Assembly (NCBI RefSeq): GCF_002764115.1
Contig: NZ_CP017943.1
Span: forward strand, 124,001 to 188,000
DNA length: 64,000 nucleotides
Direction: 5' to 3'
From: Phyllobacterium zundukense
Lineage (GTDB): Bacteria; Pseudomonadota; Alphaproteobacteria; Rhizobiales; Rhizobiaceae
The notes under the pieces were generated by a model. That model did not search any database and was not told the origin of the DNA. It was given only the letters and a program-made list of their open reading frames with translations. Below, piece after piece: positions 18,739 to 27,423 of the stretch; position 1 is the first letter of the stretch; every line of letters begins with the position of its first letter. The position numbers were made by a program, and so were the translations under genes.

Positions 18739-19614
18739 TCAGGCGGTGCGGTGGGAAGCGTGCCGGACGCGCGTGGCGAGAACGCCGCGCGTGCCGGCAA
18801 TGATGGAAAGCAGGTAGACCACGCCGGCCGACAGGATGATGGCCGGGCCTGAGGGCAACGAGGCGTGATAGGAAAGGAGCAGGCCGGAGATGCAGGACGC
18901 CACGCCGATCGCGACCGCCAACAGGCACATCGGCTCGATGCGTGAGGTCCAGAAGCGCGCGGCCGCGGCCGGCACCATCATCAGCCCAACCGACAGCAGC
19001 GTGCCGAGCGCCTGGAAACCACCGACGAGGTTGAGCACCACCAGTCCGAGAAAGATGAAATGGACCGGGGGGCCAAGCCGCGACACCGAGCGCAGGAACA
19101 GCGGATCGAGGCATTCCGCGACGAGACCGCGCCAGAAGATGGCGAGGGCGACCAGGGTCACGACGGTGATCGTGCCGATCAGGCTCAATGCATCGTTGTT
19201 CAACGCCAGCACGGTGCCGAAAAGGACGTGCATGAGATCGACATTCGAGCCGCGCAGCGACACGATCAGCACGCCGAGCGCCAACGAGATCAGATAGAAG
19301 GCGGCCATCGAGGCATCCTCCTTCTGGATGGTCAGACGGGATACGGCGCCGGCACCCAGCGCCACGACCACGCCGGCCGCCAATCCGCCCAGTGTCATCG
19401 GGATGATCTGCAGGCCATAAAGCAGGAAGCCGGTGGCCGCACCCGGCAGGATCGCGTGGGCCATGGCGTCGCCGGTTAGGCTCATCCGGCGCAACATCAG
19501 GAACACACCGACCGGGCAGGCGCCGACCGACAGCATCAGTGCTCCCGCGAGTGCCCGCTGCATGAAGGCGAACTCGACGAAGGGCGCAATCAGGTACTCG
19601 TAGAGAAAGAGCAT
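18739..19614 (-). CDS. aztB: Zinc ABC transporter permease
   Basis: 291-residue ABC-3 family permease with about eight hydrophobic segments and the family motifs SVGACPVGVFLMLRRMSLTGD and MAHAILPG. Start ATG 19614 overlaps the aztA stop by one base (TGATG). It forms the membrane channel with AztA as motor and AztC as feeder. Confidence 0.88.
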   Translation of the reverse strand: MLFLYEYLIAPFVEFAFMQRALAGALMLSVGACPVGVFLMLRRMSLTGDAMAHAILPGAATGFLLYGLQIIPMTLGGLAAGVVVALGAGAVSRLTIQKEDASMAAFYLISLALGVLIVSLRGSNVDLMHVLFGTVLALNNDALSLIGTITVVTLVALAIFWRGLVAECLDPLFLRSVSRLGPPVHFIFLGLVVLNLVGGFQALGTLLSVGLMMVPAAAARFWTSRIEPMCLLAVAIGVASCISGLLLSYHASLPSGPAIILSAGVVYLLSIIAGTRGVLATRVRHASHRTA

Positions 19615-20462
19615 CAGGCTGCACCCCTGTGACCGGCATTGCCCGCTTGCGCCGGCTGCTCGACTGGCCCGTGTTGCGCCAGACCGTGCACAGGACGATG
19701 ATCGTGGACATGCGCGTCGCTGTGGACATGTTCCTCGGGCACGCACCAGGGTGCATCTTCGTTCCATGCCTCGTGGAATTGCCGCGCGCGTAACAGATTC
19801 TCGGGCGCGAGCGTCTTTCGGGCCTCGCCCCAGGCCACGGGACGGCGGGCCAAGAGCAAGGCTTCGGGAAAGTGCTGCCGCACGAGATCGAAGTCGTGGA
19901 CGACGACCATGATCGTGCGCTGTTCTCCATGCCAGCGCTTGATGAGGTCGATCAGGTCGGCGACGGTTCTTGCGTCGATGGCGTTGAAGGGCTCATCGAG
20001 CAGGATGAGATCCGCATCCTGCACCAGCACTCGCGCGAACAACGCCCGCTGCAACTGGCCGCCCGACAGCGTGTCGATCGGCCGCTTCTCGAAGCCCTCC
20101 ATCCCGACGGCCGAAAGCGCATTTGCGACCGCTGCGCGGTCCTCGGGGCGATAGCGGCCGAGAAGACCGCGCCTGGGCCACAGGCCGAGCGAGACCAGAT
20201 CGACGACGCGGGCCGGAAACGACCGGTCCAGTTCCGACAGCTGCGGCAGATAGGCGAGCTTCACGCCCTGCGTGGCGGTGCAGGCGCCGGCCATCGGCTT
20301 CAGGACACCGACGATTCCCTTCATCAAGGTCGACTTGCCGGATCCGTTCGCGCCAACCACCGCAGTCAGCGACCCCTTGGCTACCACCCCATCCAGGTGA
20401 TGAACCGCCGGATGGCTGTTGTAGCCCAGCGTCAGGTCCTCAAAGGTCACGCATGCAGACAT
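19614..20462 (-). CDS. aztA: Zinc ABC transporter ATPase
   Basis: 282 residues. Walker A GANGSGKST, signature LSGGQLQRA, Walker B LILLDEPFNAID and H-loop VVHDF are all intact. The C-terminal tail (PEEHVHSDAHVHDH) is histidine-rich, suggesting zinc sensing or buffering. ATG 20462 follows GGGGACGGA. It heads the leftward aztA-B-C-D-COG0523 operon and is divergent from zur, with Zur-like boxes between. Confidence 0.88.
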   Translation of the reverse strand: MSACVTFEDLTLGYNSHPAVHHLDGVVAKGSLTAVVGANGSGKSTLMKGIVGVLKPMAGACTATQGVKLAYLPQLSELDRSFPARVVDLVSLGLWPRRGLLGRYRPEDRAAVANALSAVGMEGFEKRPIDTLSGGQLQRALFARVLVQDADLILLDEPFNAIDARTVADLIDLIKRWHGEQRTIMVVVHDFDLVRQHFPEALLLARRPVAWGEARKTLAPENLLRARQFHEAWNEDAPWCVPEEHVHSDAHVHDHRPVHGLAQHGPVEQPAQAGNAGHRGAA

Positions 20463-20513
20463 TCGTTCCGTCCCCTGTAAGCTGCCTGGCTTTCACTCTT
20501 GACGGTGGAATAC

Positions 20514-20531
20514 GTTATGTTATTACATTCG
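20514..20531. promoter_or_regulatory. Zur-like box between aztA and zur
   Basis: Core ATGTTATTACAT at 20517-20528 repeats exactly the core found before aztD-zinT. It lies about 50 bases before aztA and 30 before zur, placed to control both. A second, weaker half-site (AATGTTATATTGTAAC, about 20541-20556) adjoins the zur start. Confidence 0.65.
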
Positions 20532-20560
20532 TCAATTGATAATGTTATATTGTAACGACG

Positions 20561-20986
20561 ATGGATGCTGCAGTCACCACCCCTAGGGAAGCTTCGAACC
20601 GGCGACACGGCCGGAATCGTCAGCTCGTGCGCGAGGCGTTGGAGCAAGCACAAAAGCCGATGAGCGCGTACGAACTCCTCGAGCTTCTGCGTGAGGACGG
20701 GCTGCGCTCTCCACTCCAGGTCTATCGCGCCCTGGAACAACTCATCGAGGACGGCACCGCCCACAAGATCGAGAGCCTCAGCGCCTTCGCGCTTTGCACG
20801 CGCGCCGAGTGCGGCACAGACGGTCATGCGACCTTTGCGATCTGTACGAAGTGCGGGCGGGCCGAGGAGTTCCACGATCATGCGCTGGAGCGCGTGTTGC
20901 GCCGGCTTGCCAGGAGGGAAGGCTTTCGCACCATGGCGACCACGGTCGAACTGTCGGGCCTGTGCGAGACCTGCGCCCATGGATAA
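20561..20986 (+). CDS. zur: Zinc uptake regulator Zur (Fur family)
   Basis: 141-residue Fur-family repressor: N-terminal winged helix (about residues 18-80, SAYELLELLREDG and QVYRALEQLIEDG), then the metal site FAICTKCGRAEEFHDH and a C-terminal LCETC. Loss of zinc should release azt genes. No clear ribosome site precedes ATG 20561, and a box-like sequence overlaps that leader. It overlaps the next gene by 8 bases. Confidence 0.88.
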   Translation: MDAAVTTPREASNRRHGRNRQLVREALEQAQKPMSAYELLELLREDGLRSPLQVYRALEQLIEDGTAHKIESLSAFALCTRAECGTDGHATFAICTKCGRAEEFHDHALERVLRRLARREGFRTMATTVELSGLCETCAHG

Positions 20987-22154
20987 GACACCGGTCTTCG
21001 TGTTGACCGGTTTTCTCGGCGCCGGAAAGTCGACTCTTCTGAATCGGCTGCTCGCCGATCCGGCCTTTTGCGACACGGCCGTCATCATCAACGAGTTCGG
21101 CGACGTCGCGCTCGACCACGACCTCGTGCGCGTCGGCAAGACGCAGATCACCCGCACGACGACAGGATGCCTCTGCTGCACGATCGGCAGCGACGTCAGG
21201 TCGACCTTGCACGAGCTCCACATTTTGGCGACTCGCGGCGAAATCTTTTTCGACCGCGTCATCGTCGAAACCACCGGGCTCGCCGATCCCGCACCACTCG
21301 TGAACCAGCTCATGCCGGGCGGCTCCCCGGCCTTTGGTCTGCGCGATCATCTCGTCGCGCGAAATTTCGAGCTCGCAGGCGTCGTCACCCTCGTCGACAT
21401 CGTCACGGGCGAACTGTCGATCGAAAACCATTTTGAGGCGGCCAAGCAGATCGCTTTCGCCGACCGCATCGTCCTGACCAAGTCCGATCTGGCGCGCGAT
21501 CCGGCCTCGCTCCGGGATATCGAGAGCCTCAGGGCACGGCTGGCTGCGCTCAATCCCGCTGCGCCGATCGACAACTCCCACCAGGCCGTATTCGATCCAG
21601 CCGCGCTCTTTCAGCGACGCGTTTATGCACCCGCATCGCTCGGCGATGACGTGATCGGCTGGTTGGCGCTCGAGGAAGCCATCCGCGGTGATGGCGGTCA
21701 CAGTTCGAATGGGACCGCCAAGCCGGGAGCATCGCCGTTCGCGCGTCACGGGGGACGAATCCGCACCTTTGCGGTCACCCGCGAGTTGCCGATCGGACGA
21801 GACGCATTCCAGGCGTTTCTTGGCCTGCTGTCGATGTCCGCGGGACCTCGACTACTCAGGGTCAAGGGTCTTGTGCACGACCGCGATGAGCCGGAACGCC
21901 CCCGCGTCATTCATGCGGTCCAGCACGTCGTCTACCCACCGGCAATCCTCGACGGCTGGCCGAGCGCAGATCGCCACACCCGCCTCGTTTTCATCACCGA
22001 CGGCATCGACCCGGAGCCGGTGCGGCAGCTCTTTGAAGCCGCCCTTGACGGCAAGCCGATCAAGGCAGGACGGGCGCTGAGGCAACTCGCCTCGGCTGTT
22101 GCAGAAACCTTCAGGTCAGGGGCGACCCAATTGGCGCGCGCCCTGACCAACTGA
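20979..22154 (+). CDS. COG0523 GTPase, second copy
   Basis: 391-residue G3E GTPase with P-loop GFLGAGKST, metal motif TGCLCC and base-recognition TKSD; the C-terminal CobW domain includes [17 protein letters not shown] 20979 overlaps zur by 8 bases, so expression follows zur. It is diverged from its two neighbours in the C-terminal half and lacks a histidine-rich stretch. Proposed role is zinc allocation under starvation. Confidence 0.85.
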   Translation: MDKTPVFVLTGFLGAGKSTLLNRLLADPAFCDTAVIINEFGDVALDHDLVRVGKTQITRTTTGCLCCTIGSDVRSTLHELHILATRGEIFFDRVIVETTGLADPAPLVNQLMPGGSPAFGLRDHLVARNFELAGVVTLVDIVTGELSIENHFEAAKQIAFADRIVLTKSDLARDPASLRDIESLRARLAALNPAAPIDNSHQAVFDPAALFQRRVYAPASLGDDVIGWLALEEAIRGDGGHSSNGTAKPGASPFARHGGRIRTFAVTRELPIGRDAFQAFLGLLSMSAGPRLLRVKGLVHDRDEPERPRVIHAVQHVVYPPAILDGWPSADRHTRLVFITDGIDPEPVRQLFEAALDGKPIKAGRALRQLASAVAETFRSGATQLARALTN

Positions 22155-22179
22155 CCACAACGAACAACAGGAGACGACC

Positions 22180-23184
22180 ATGTCCACCCAACCTGCTGAA
22201 CAGACGCCCGTCACGGTCCTCACCGGCTATCTCGGCGCCGGCAAGACGACGCTCTTGAATCGCATCCTGTCGGAGCAGCACGGCAAAAAGTACGCCGTCA
22301 TCGTCAACGAGTTCGGCGAAGTCGGCATCGACAACGATCTGATCGTCGATGCCGATGAAGAAGTGTTCGAGATGAACAATGGCTGCATCTGCTGCACGGT
22401 TCGCGGTGATCTTATCCGCATCATCGAGGGGCTAATGCGGCGCAAGGATCGCTTCGACGCCATCCTCATCGAGACGACTGGCCTCGCCGACCCGGCACCG
22501 GTCGCACAGACCTTCTTCATGGACGATGACGTTCGTCAAAAAACGAAGCTCGACGCCATCGTCACCGTGGTGGACGCCAAGCATCTGCTGGGCGAGATCG
22601 ATCACGCCCACGAGGCGCAGGAACAGCTTGCCTTCGCCGACATCGTCATCCTCAACAAGACCGATCTGGTGACGGTCGAGGAACTGGCCGCCGTCGAGGC
22701 GCGCATCCGCAAGATCAACCCGACGGCGACAATCAGGCAGTCCACGCGTTGCGACGTGCCGCTTGATCAGGTGCTCAATCGCGGCGCCTTCGACCTCGAC
22801 CGTGTCCTCGAATTCGAGCCGGATTTCCTCGATGGCGATCACGACCACGAACATGACGACCATGTGACCAGTTTATCGCTTGTGACCGAGCAGCCGCTCG
22901 ATCCGAGAAAATTCCTGCCTTGGGTGCAAATGATCACCCAGCGTTTCGGCATGGATATCCTGCGCATGAAAGGTATCCTCTCCTTCAAGGACGACGACGA
23001 TCGCTTCGTGGTTCAGGCCGTTCACATGCTGCTCGAAGGCGAACACCAGCGGCCATGGAAGAAGGGCGAGAAGCGCATAAGCCGGCTTGTCTTCATCGGC
23101 CGCAACCTGCCGAAGGACATTATTGAGGACGGCTTCCTGAAGTGCCGGGCCGAACCGGATTACGTCACCGCGCTGAGCGCATAA
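22180..23184 (+). CDS. COG0523 GTPase, third copy
   Basis: 334-residue G3E GTPase: P-loop [15 protein letters not shown] metal motif, base-recognition NKTD, histidine-rich insert [10 protein letters not shown] (about residues 224-233) and CobW C-terminal domain ([18 protein letters not shown]). ATG 22180 is preceded by AGGAGACG. The histidine insert is typical of zinc-handling members. Follows the second copy by 25 bases in the zur operon. Confidence 0.87.
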   Translation: MSTQPAEQTPVTVLTGYLGAGKTTLLNRILSEQHGKKYAVIVNEFGEVGIDNDLIVDADEEVFEMNNGCICCTVRGDLIRIIEGLMRRKDRFDAILIETTGLADPAPVAQTFFMDDDVRQKTKLDAIVTVVDAKHLLGEIDHAHEAQEQLAFADIVILNKTDLVTVEELAAVEARIRKINPTATIRQSTRCDVPLDQVLNRGAFDLDRVLEFEPDFLDGDHDHEHDDHVTSLSLVTEQPLDPRKFLPWVQMITQRFGMDILRMKGILSFKDDDDRFVVQAVHMLLEGEHQRPWKKGEKRISRLVFIGRNLPKDIIEDGFLKCRAEPDYVTALSA

Positions 23185-23237
23185 GCCATCAACGCATTCA
23201 TGACGGAACCTTTGCGGATCGCGGAGCCACAACAAGA

Positions 23238-23525
23238 ATGAATCGTCTCGCGAACCCGTTCGCGCCGCGCCGCGCGCTGCCGGAGAAGAGCCGGCAGATC
23301 AAGGCATGGGTGCGCGAGCTTTGTAAGCTGGACGATGCTGTCGTCGTGTCGATCACCGAGCTCGCCTGTCGCGATGATGGCTGTCCCGACATCGAGACCG
23401 TGATCGGCATCATGCGGCCGGGTGAGAAGATCGAGACGATCCGCATCCACCGGGCCATCGCAGAGGTAATGAGGGAGGATGTGGCCGGCGCTGTCAGCAA
23501 CCGGAATCGAGCAGTCCCAGACTGA
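23238..23525 (+). CDS. Small conserved protein of the zinc locus, unknown function
   Basis: 95 residues from MNRLANPFAPRRALPEKSR, with a conserved-looking core SITELACRDDGCPDIETV containing two cysteines and several acids, which could bind metal. No family name is offered. It follows the third COG0523 gene in the zur operon. ATG 23238 is chosen because the upstream extension lacks similarity to anything and has no better ribosome site. Confidence 0.6.
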   Translation: MNRLANPFAPRRALPEKSRQIKAWVRELCKLDDAVVVSITELACRDDGCPDIETVIGIMRPGEKIETIRIHRAIAEVMREDVAGAVSNRNRAVPD

Positions 23526-23538
23526 AAGGATCCAGTTG

Positions 23539-23760
23539 ATGCGTTTTGGAGTGATCATCATCGGGGGCGGCCACGCCGGAATGGCCGCGGCCCTGCAGTT
23601 GCTTCGCGCGCGGCGCCAGGTCCTCATCATCGATGCCGGTTGCGGGGGAACCGGTTTGCCAGCCATTCACATGGTTTCCTGTCGCAGGACGGTGCCGATC
23701 CTGGAAAACATCCGCGAACTATCGCACGTGACGGTCGAAGTCCAACCGATCGCACGGTGA
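23539..23760 (+). pseudogene. FAD-dependent oxidoreductase (thioredoxin-reductase-like), N-terminal remnant
   Basis: Begins MRFGVIIIGGGHAGMAAALQL, a perfect GxGxxG dinucleotide fold, and continues VLIIDAG. The frame then departs; another frame continues with the family stretch NRFASHSHGFLSQDG, so a frameshift sits near 23640. Nothing of the rest is present. It is the truncated end of the zur-side operon and marks the edge of the zinc island. Confidence 0.65.
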
Positions 23761-24116
23761 ATGCGGACACCGGCATCAGTCCTTGGGTCCGCAATGCCGA
23801 CGGCCGGGAAGCTCGGCAAGGTGTTCATGCCTCAATAGAATCGCGCTGCCGCCGTGCGCTATCCGATGAGCGGTCAGACTAAACGCGTTTGAAATTGCGA
23901 AGTGAAAGCCACATTTGGGCGTCTGCCTTCGGCACCGCTGTCCTACTCGCCGGTTTCACCGGCTCCCCGAACCATCCGCACCCCTCGCCAGCCTGCGCAT
24001 CGGCGCTTCCGGTCTTCAGCTCCGCAAGCCCGTCCTCTGCCTGCTTCGTCAAGGCTCCCGGCACGCCCGTTTCGGCCCATGCGGGTTACGGCCAGACTGA
24101 CGCATAATTAGGCTGC
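23761..24116. other. Stretch without recognisable gene
   Basis: GC-rich sequence following the truncated flavoprotein. Short open frames occur in several directions but none shows a ribosome site with family-like content. It probably contains the junction between the zinc locus and the mobile-element-like segment. Confidence 0.5.
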
Positions 24117-24521
24117 TTATGGCTTGGTCTCTACGTCGGTATTGCGCAACAGTTGATCAAGTGTGAGAAGCGGCTGCCGCATCGCCTTGGCATAGGCATA
24201 ATGAAAACAGTCGAAATTGCTTAGGTAACGCTTGCCAATACCGTGCTGTTCAGCGACGGCCACGGCATAGGAGAGTACGCGCCGAGGAACAGCCGGATCG
24301 CGAAGTTTGATGTTGCGGTCTTCAAGCCATTCAACGACTGCGCCCTCTGCCTCACTGTAGCGGCAATTGAGCTGGTCCGGCCGAGACAGAACGATTATCG
24401 CTTCCCAAGCTGCAAGCGTTGAGGTCACCGGGGTAATGGCTTCCAGCAAAGCGGCTTCATGAGCCGCAGCCGTTGCCTCGCCTGCCATCATGGATACGAT
24501 CGCGCATGCGTCAACGAACAT
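24117..24521 (-). CDS. vapC: PIN-domain toxin VapC
   Basis: 134-residue PIN ribonuclease: MFVDACAIVSMM with the first catalytic aspartate, TLAAWEAI with the glutamate, and YLSNFDCFHYAYAKA with the C-terminal aspartate. The start overlaps the antitoxin stop by one base (TAATG), the usual VapBC arrangement. Expected to cleave RNA when free of VapB. Confidence 0.87.
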   Translation of the reverse strand: MFVDACAIVSMMAGEATAAAHEAALLEAITPVTSTLAAWEAIIVLSRPDQLNCRYSEAEGAVVEWLEDRNIKLRDPAVPRRVLSYAVAVAEQHGIGKRYLSNFDCFHYAYAKAMRQPLLTLDQLLRNTDVETKP

Positions 24522-24778
24522 TATTCGTCGCCGCCACTGAGGTCATGATCAAGATCGTGATAAGCGGCGGGAGAAACCGGCTTCCGGCCGGCTGCAAAGG
24601 ACAGCCCCCGTTTTTCGAGGATGCGACGGGCAGCCTCACTTGGCGCTTCCTTGCGGCGGCGGGCCTGGATCGTCTCTTTCAGTGCAACAATGACGGCCTC
24701 GGTGATACTCGTGCCATCGAGATCGGCAAGCTTGCGCGCCAGACCGTCGGCTTCACTGTTTCGAATGTTCAAGACCAT
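24521..24778 (-). CDS. vapB: Antitoxin VapB
   Basis: 85 residues from MVLNIRNSEADGLARKLA, matching the Rv0623/PSK-type VapB family: N-terminal DNA-binding part, then a C-terminal segment that wraps the toxin (SEAARRILEKRGL). ATG 24778 is preferred over an upstream in-frame codon at 24805. Three TGTGTAG repeats just upstream may be the autoregulatory site. Confidence 0.83.
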   Translation of the reverse strand: MVLNIRNSEADGLARKLADLDGTSITEAVIVALKETIQARRRKEAPSEAARRILEKRGLSFAAGRKPVSPAAYHDLDHDLSGGDE

Positions 24779-24779
24779 C

Positions 24780-24822
24780 TGTGTAGCTCCCAATGTGTAG
24801 TACATATATGGAAAGTGTGTAG
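24780..24822. promoter_or_regulatory. Triple TGTGTAG repeat before vapB
   Basis: TGTGTAG occurs at 24780, 24794 and 24816 in one orientation, in the leader of vapB. Toxin-antitoxin promoters are usually bound by the antitoxin at repeated motifs, so this is a candidate operator. The pattern is seen; the function is inferred. Confidence 0.35.
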
Positions 24823-24955
24823 CATATGCAATGGGACGTCAGGATATTTGAATCCGGACATCGGCGGGACCGTCCGTCAGATACCCACGACTGTCTACTT
24901 CTACAGCGGTGGCGCTTCGCGCCAACTCCGTATGATCAGCGGGGGAGCGCGCCCG

Positions 24956-25034
24956 CCGGTCTCTCCCGCGCAACAGGCAAAAACGGTCGGCCGCCCTTCA
25001 ACGCTCGAGCCCGCCGGCGACGCCGGCGAACTCT
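24956..25034 (+). repeat. 79-bp intergenic repeat, copy 1
   Basis: Shares CAACAGGCAAAAACGGTC, a GCTCGA segment and CCGCCGGCG-A-CGCCGGCGAACTCT with a second copy at about 25573. A small hairpin (GGCGCTTCGCGCC, 24911-24923) precedes it, as a different hairpin precedes copy 2. Confidence 0.7.
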
Positions 25035-25134
25035 GCGAGCGGCTCGGGCTGATCAGACGAGTGGCATCATACGCGGCTTGCCGTTTTGCCGGGGAGCCGT
25101 ATTATGACTGAAGTCGCCAATCACTCCAAAATCG

Positions 25135-25401
25135 ATGATGAGCAAGCCTTTGCGGGAAGACGGCCCGCCTTTGACAGAAAGAGTGAATGACTACGACGAG
25201 GTACATTTCGTGACCTATCTGCGTCTGCTCGATGCCGACGCAGACGGCGCCGACTGGCGCGAGGCGGTCGAGATCATATTTGGCATTGATGCAGATGCCG
25301 ATCCTGTTCGCGCAAAACGCATCCATGATACACATCTCGCGCGTGCCCGCTGGATGAGCAAAGTCGGATACCGGCACCTACTCGAACCGCGCATGCAGTG
25401 A
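25135..25401 (+). CDS. DUF2285-like small protein
   Basis: 88 residues with YDEVHFVTYLRLLDADADGADWREAV and ARARWMSKVGYRHLLE, resembling short DUF2285-type proteins found in integrative elements of alphaproteobacteria. ATG codons at 25135 and 25138 are both possible. Function unknown; position between two repeat copies and near toxin-antitoxin genes supports an element origin. Confidence 0.65.
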   Translation: MMSKPLREDGPPLTERVNDYDEVHFVTYLRLLDADADGADWREAVEIIFGIDADADPVRAKRIHDTHLARARWMSKVGYRHLLEPRMQ

Positions 25402-25572
25402 CGCCCCGCCGGGCTACTGGCGAGCGGCTTGACATCGGTTCTATGGGGCTTTCTGATTGATCCTTGCTTCGCCATGATTCGATAACGTCCGAAAAGGCCG
25501 TTTTGCTCAAGGTGATGAAGGCGGCGCTTGCTACGCAAGCACTCTATCTGTCTTGGGGGGAAAGACGTGCGG

Positions 25573-25651
25573 CCGTCTCTCCCCAGCAACAGGCAAAAAC
25601 GGTCTCCCCGTCCTTCCGCGCTCGAACCCGCCGGCGTCGCCGGCGAACTCT
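25573..25651 (+). repeat. 79-bp intergenic repeat, copy 2
   Basis: Second copy of the element at 24956, about 85 percent identical by eye. The 3' palindrome differs from copy 1 only in its central base (T for A). A hairpin GCTTGCTACGCAAGC (25530-25544) precedes it. About 195 bases follow before the DUF2958 start. The whole 25402-25845 stretch holds no gene. Confidence 0.7.
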
Positions 25652-25845
25652 CCCTTGTGCAGGACCAGGGTGAGGATTTGCCTTCAGCGGACCTCGCCCT
25701 GTCCCTTCGGGCGGGTGATCCCCCTCCGGTTTTCGCCATGCCCCCTCTCTCTCCGGTCGGATCGCCGACTGCTCGGGAGCAGGAGCGGGGCTCCTGCCCC
25801 TTGCGGGACAGGAAGACCGCTTCGCGTGAAACAGGAGAAAACCAG

Positions 25846-26199
25846 ATGTCTGACCTCATCACCAATGAACAACTTGCACAGATGGTAGAGAACTACCGCA
25901 CAAATGCCGCCCGCTCGGAAGAGGGAAGTGCGCCGGTTGATTACAAGCCGGTTGTGAAACTCTTCATGCCGACAGGCCGAGCCACTTGGTTGCTGACAGA
26001 ATACGATCCCGACTTTGTCTTCGGTTTGTGCGATCTTGGTTTCGGGTTTCCGGAATTAGGGAATGTCGCTCTCGAGGAATTGCATTCGGTCGTTGGTCCC
26101 TTTGCCCTCAAGGCCGACCGGGATACGAGCTTTCAGGCGACAATGACGCTAGGCAAATATGCCGAGGAAGCCCGGCGAAACGGAGGGATCACGGCATGA
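25846..26199 (+). CDS. DUF2958 domain protein
   Basis: 117-residue protein with the DUF2958 core KLFMPTGRATWLLTEYDPD, FGLCDLGFGFPELG and TLGKYAEEARRNG. The family is common on plasmids and integrative elements and has no settled function. ATG 25846 has ACAGGAGAAA upstream. Its stop overlaps the next start (ATGA). Confidence 0.8.
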   Translation: MSDLITNEQLAQMVENYRTNAARSEEGSAPVDYKPVVKLFMPTGRATWLLTEYDPDFVFGLCDLGFGFPELGNVALEELHSVVGPFALKADRDTSFQATMTLGKYAEEARRNGGITA

Positions 26200-26486
26200 G
26201 CCGCTTCTACCTCACCATGATCAATGAGGGCCGCACCGATGACGAGGCCGTTGCGGACCTTCTTTCTGCAAGGCTTCTTTGACAAGGAGTCCGATTTTGA
26301 CGAACCGGAACTCTGGCTTGGAACCTGCCTTGAGGAGTTTCCAACCATGGAATCCTTGATCGAGGAAGCCCGCAGCCGGGGATACGAGGTCCGGGGCCTG
26401 AAACCCACCGATGTCATACCATGCTGGCCGAGGCCGGTCAGAAAAACGAACCGACCATATGGGAGCGCATCGGCCTGATTTTCTGA
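26196..26486 (+). pseudogene. Small accessory protein with two frameshifts
   Basis: Starts at an ATGA overlap with DUF2958: MSRFYLTMINEGRTDDEAVAD. The frame dies at 26282, but a second frame continues FFLQGFFDKESDFDEPELWLG to GLKPTDVI, and a third ends MLAEAGQKNEPTIWERIGLIF-stop. Two single-base changes (about 26263 and 26417) reconcile these into one protein of about 95 residues. No family recognised. Either a decayed gene or sequence errors. Confidence 0.6.
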
Positions 26487-26539
26487 TCAGGCTGTTGTCG
26501 TAATTGACAGCGATGCATATTGATGTCATAAAGGACAGC

Positions 26540-26824
26540 ATGAAGGCCGAGAAAATCGAATATCTCAAGAGTATTCTAGCAGATGGCGCGGTCATCGAAA
26601 TGGTTGTCTGGAAAGTCCCGCAACCGGTTCCCGGCAGCAACCATTTGTACAAATACCGCCTGTTTTTCGGCAGAAATGGCGAACGTATCGTCGGGTTCGA
26701 CAATGAACGGGGCAAGGGCGATCATTGCCACCTCGATGGCAAGGAATTTCGCTATACGTTCGTGAACACACAGAAACTCAAGAAGGACTTTCTTGCGGAA
26801 GTCCAAAGGAGGTTGAAGCCATGA
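26540..26824 (+). CDS. tumE: TumE-family toxin
   Basis: 94 residues from MKAEKIEYLKSILADGAVIEM, with the TumE/DUF6516 core KYRLFFGRNGERIVGFDNE and KGDHCH. ATG 26540 has AAAGGA five bases upstream and matches the family start; ATG 26513 is an alternative. It overlaps the antitoxin gene by ATGA. Expected to act as a translation-interfering toxin of a type II pair. Confidence 0.75.
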   Translation: MKAEKIEYLKSILADGAVIEMVVWKVPQPVPGSNHLYKYRLFFGRNGERIVGFDNERGKGDHCHLDGKEFRYTFVNTQKLKKDFLAEVQRRLKP

Positions 26825-27195
26825 CCCGAGCAGTGATCCAGATACGGCATGAAGCTGACGAAATGGCTGCAATTACAGCGATGGCGGATCAGTTCTTTGA
26901 CGCATGGGAAAGTGGAAACCAGCAAGACCCTGTTGCCGTTCTCACCTTCAGTTCGCCTGCGCAACTATTCACCATCATATCGCCCAAGCGTTGGGAATTG
27001 ATTGAGCAATTGCAGAAAATCGGCCCGACCAGCATTCGCGGACTTGGCCGCTCCCTCAACCGAGGGATCAAGCGGGTTCACGAGGATGTCTCGGTCCTGA
27101 TCGATTGGGGCATCATCGAGAAGGACGATGAAGGCAAGGTGTTTGTGCCTTACAACGAGATCGAGGCAGATTTTACCCTCAAAGCCGCCGCATAG
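26821..27195 (+). CDS. tumA: TumA-family antitoxin, HTH protein
   Basis: 124 residues; a winged helix-turn-helix in the middle and C-terminus (KRWELIEQLQKIGPTSIRGLGRSLNR and VHEDVSVLIDWGIIEKDDEG) matches the HVO_A0114-like DNA-binding group paired with TumE. Translationally coupled to the toxin. Likely represses its own operon. Confidence 0.75.
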   Translation: MTRAVIQIRHEADEMAAITAMADQFFDAWESGNQQDPVAVLTFSSPAQLFTIISPKRWELIEQLQKIGPTSIRGLGRSLNRGIKRVHEDVSVLIDWGIIEKDDEGKVFVPYNEIEADFTLKAAA

Positions 27196-27208
27196 CAGGA
27201 GGAATTCC

Positions 27209-27421
27209 ATGGCACTCGCAGTCAAACCCAAGGCCCCCGCCATCACCCCGGAGGAAATGGAGCGCCGCCGCAAGATGGTGCGCAGCGCCTTTCGGTCGAA
27301 CGCCATCGAGGGCTTGCGGCCGAATCGGGCCTGCCAGCCGGTCTTTGATGCTTTCATTGCCGGTGAGATCGAACTTGCCGAAATGATGCCCCGCGTTAAG
27401 GCCATCCTCGGCATCAGGTAG
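27209..27421 (+). CDS. vbhA: VbhA-type antitoxin
   Basis: 70 residues with the antitoxin helix motif RSNAIEGLRPN, where the serine/asparagine-x-x-x-glutamate helix of VbhA obstructs the Fic active site. ATG 27209 is preceded by AGGAGGAA. It lies 2 bp before a Fic gene that is now truncated, so the antitoxin is orphaned. Confidence 0.72.
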   Translation: MALAVKPKAPAITPEEMERRRKMVRSAFRSNAIEGLRPNRACQPVFDAFIAGEIELAEMMPRVKAILGIR

Positions 27422-27423
27422 AT

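Noticed and set aside
17729..19930. 733-codon leftward open frame covering aztC and more
   Set aside because: Only the last 330 codons are a real protein (AztC with its own signal and ribosome site at 18721); the first 400 codons are the out-of-frame shadow of aztB and aztA.
20447..21313. Leftward open frame opposite zur and the second COG0523 gene
   Set aside because: Antisense shadow in GC-rich DNA; the opposite strand has clear Fur-family and GTPase motifs.
26504..26539. Longer TumE start at 26504 or 26513
   Set aside because: The TTG and ATG there lack a ribosome site, while ATG 26540 has AAAGGA and matches the family N-terminus.
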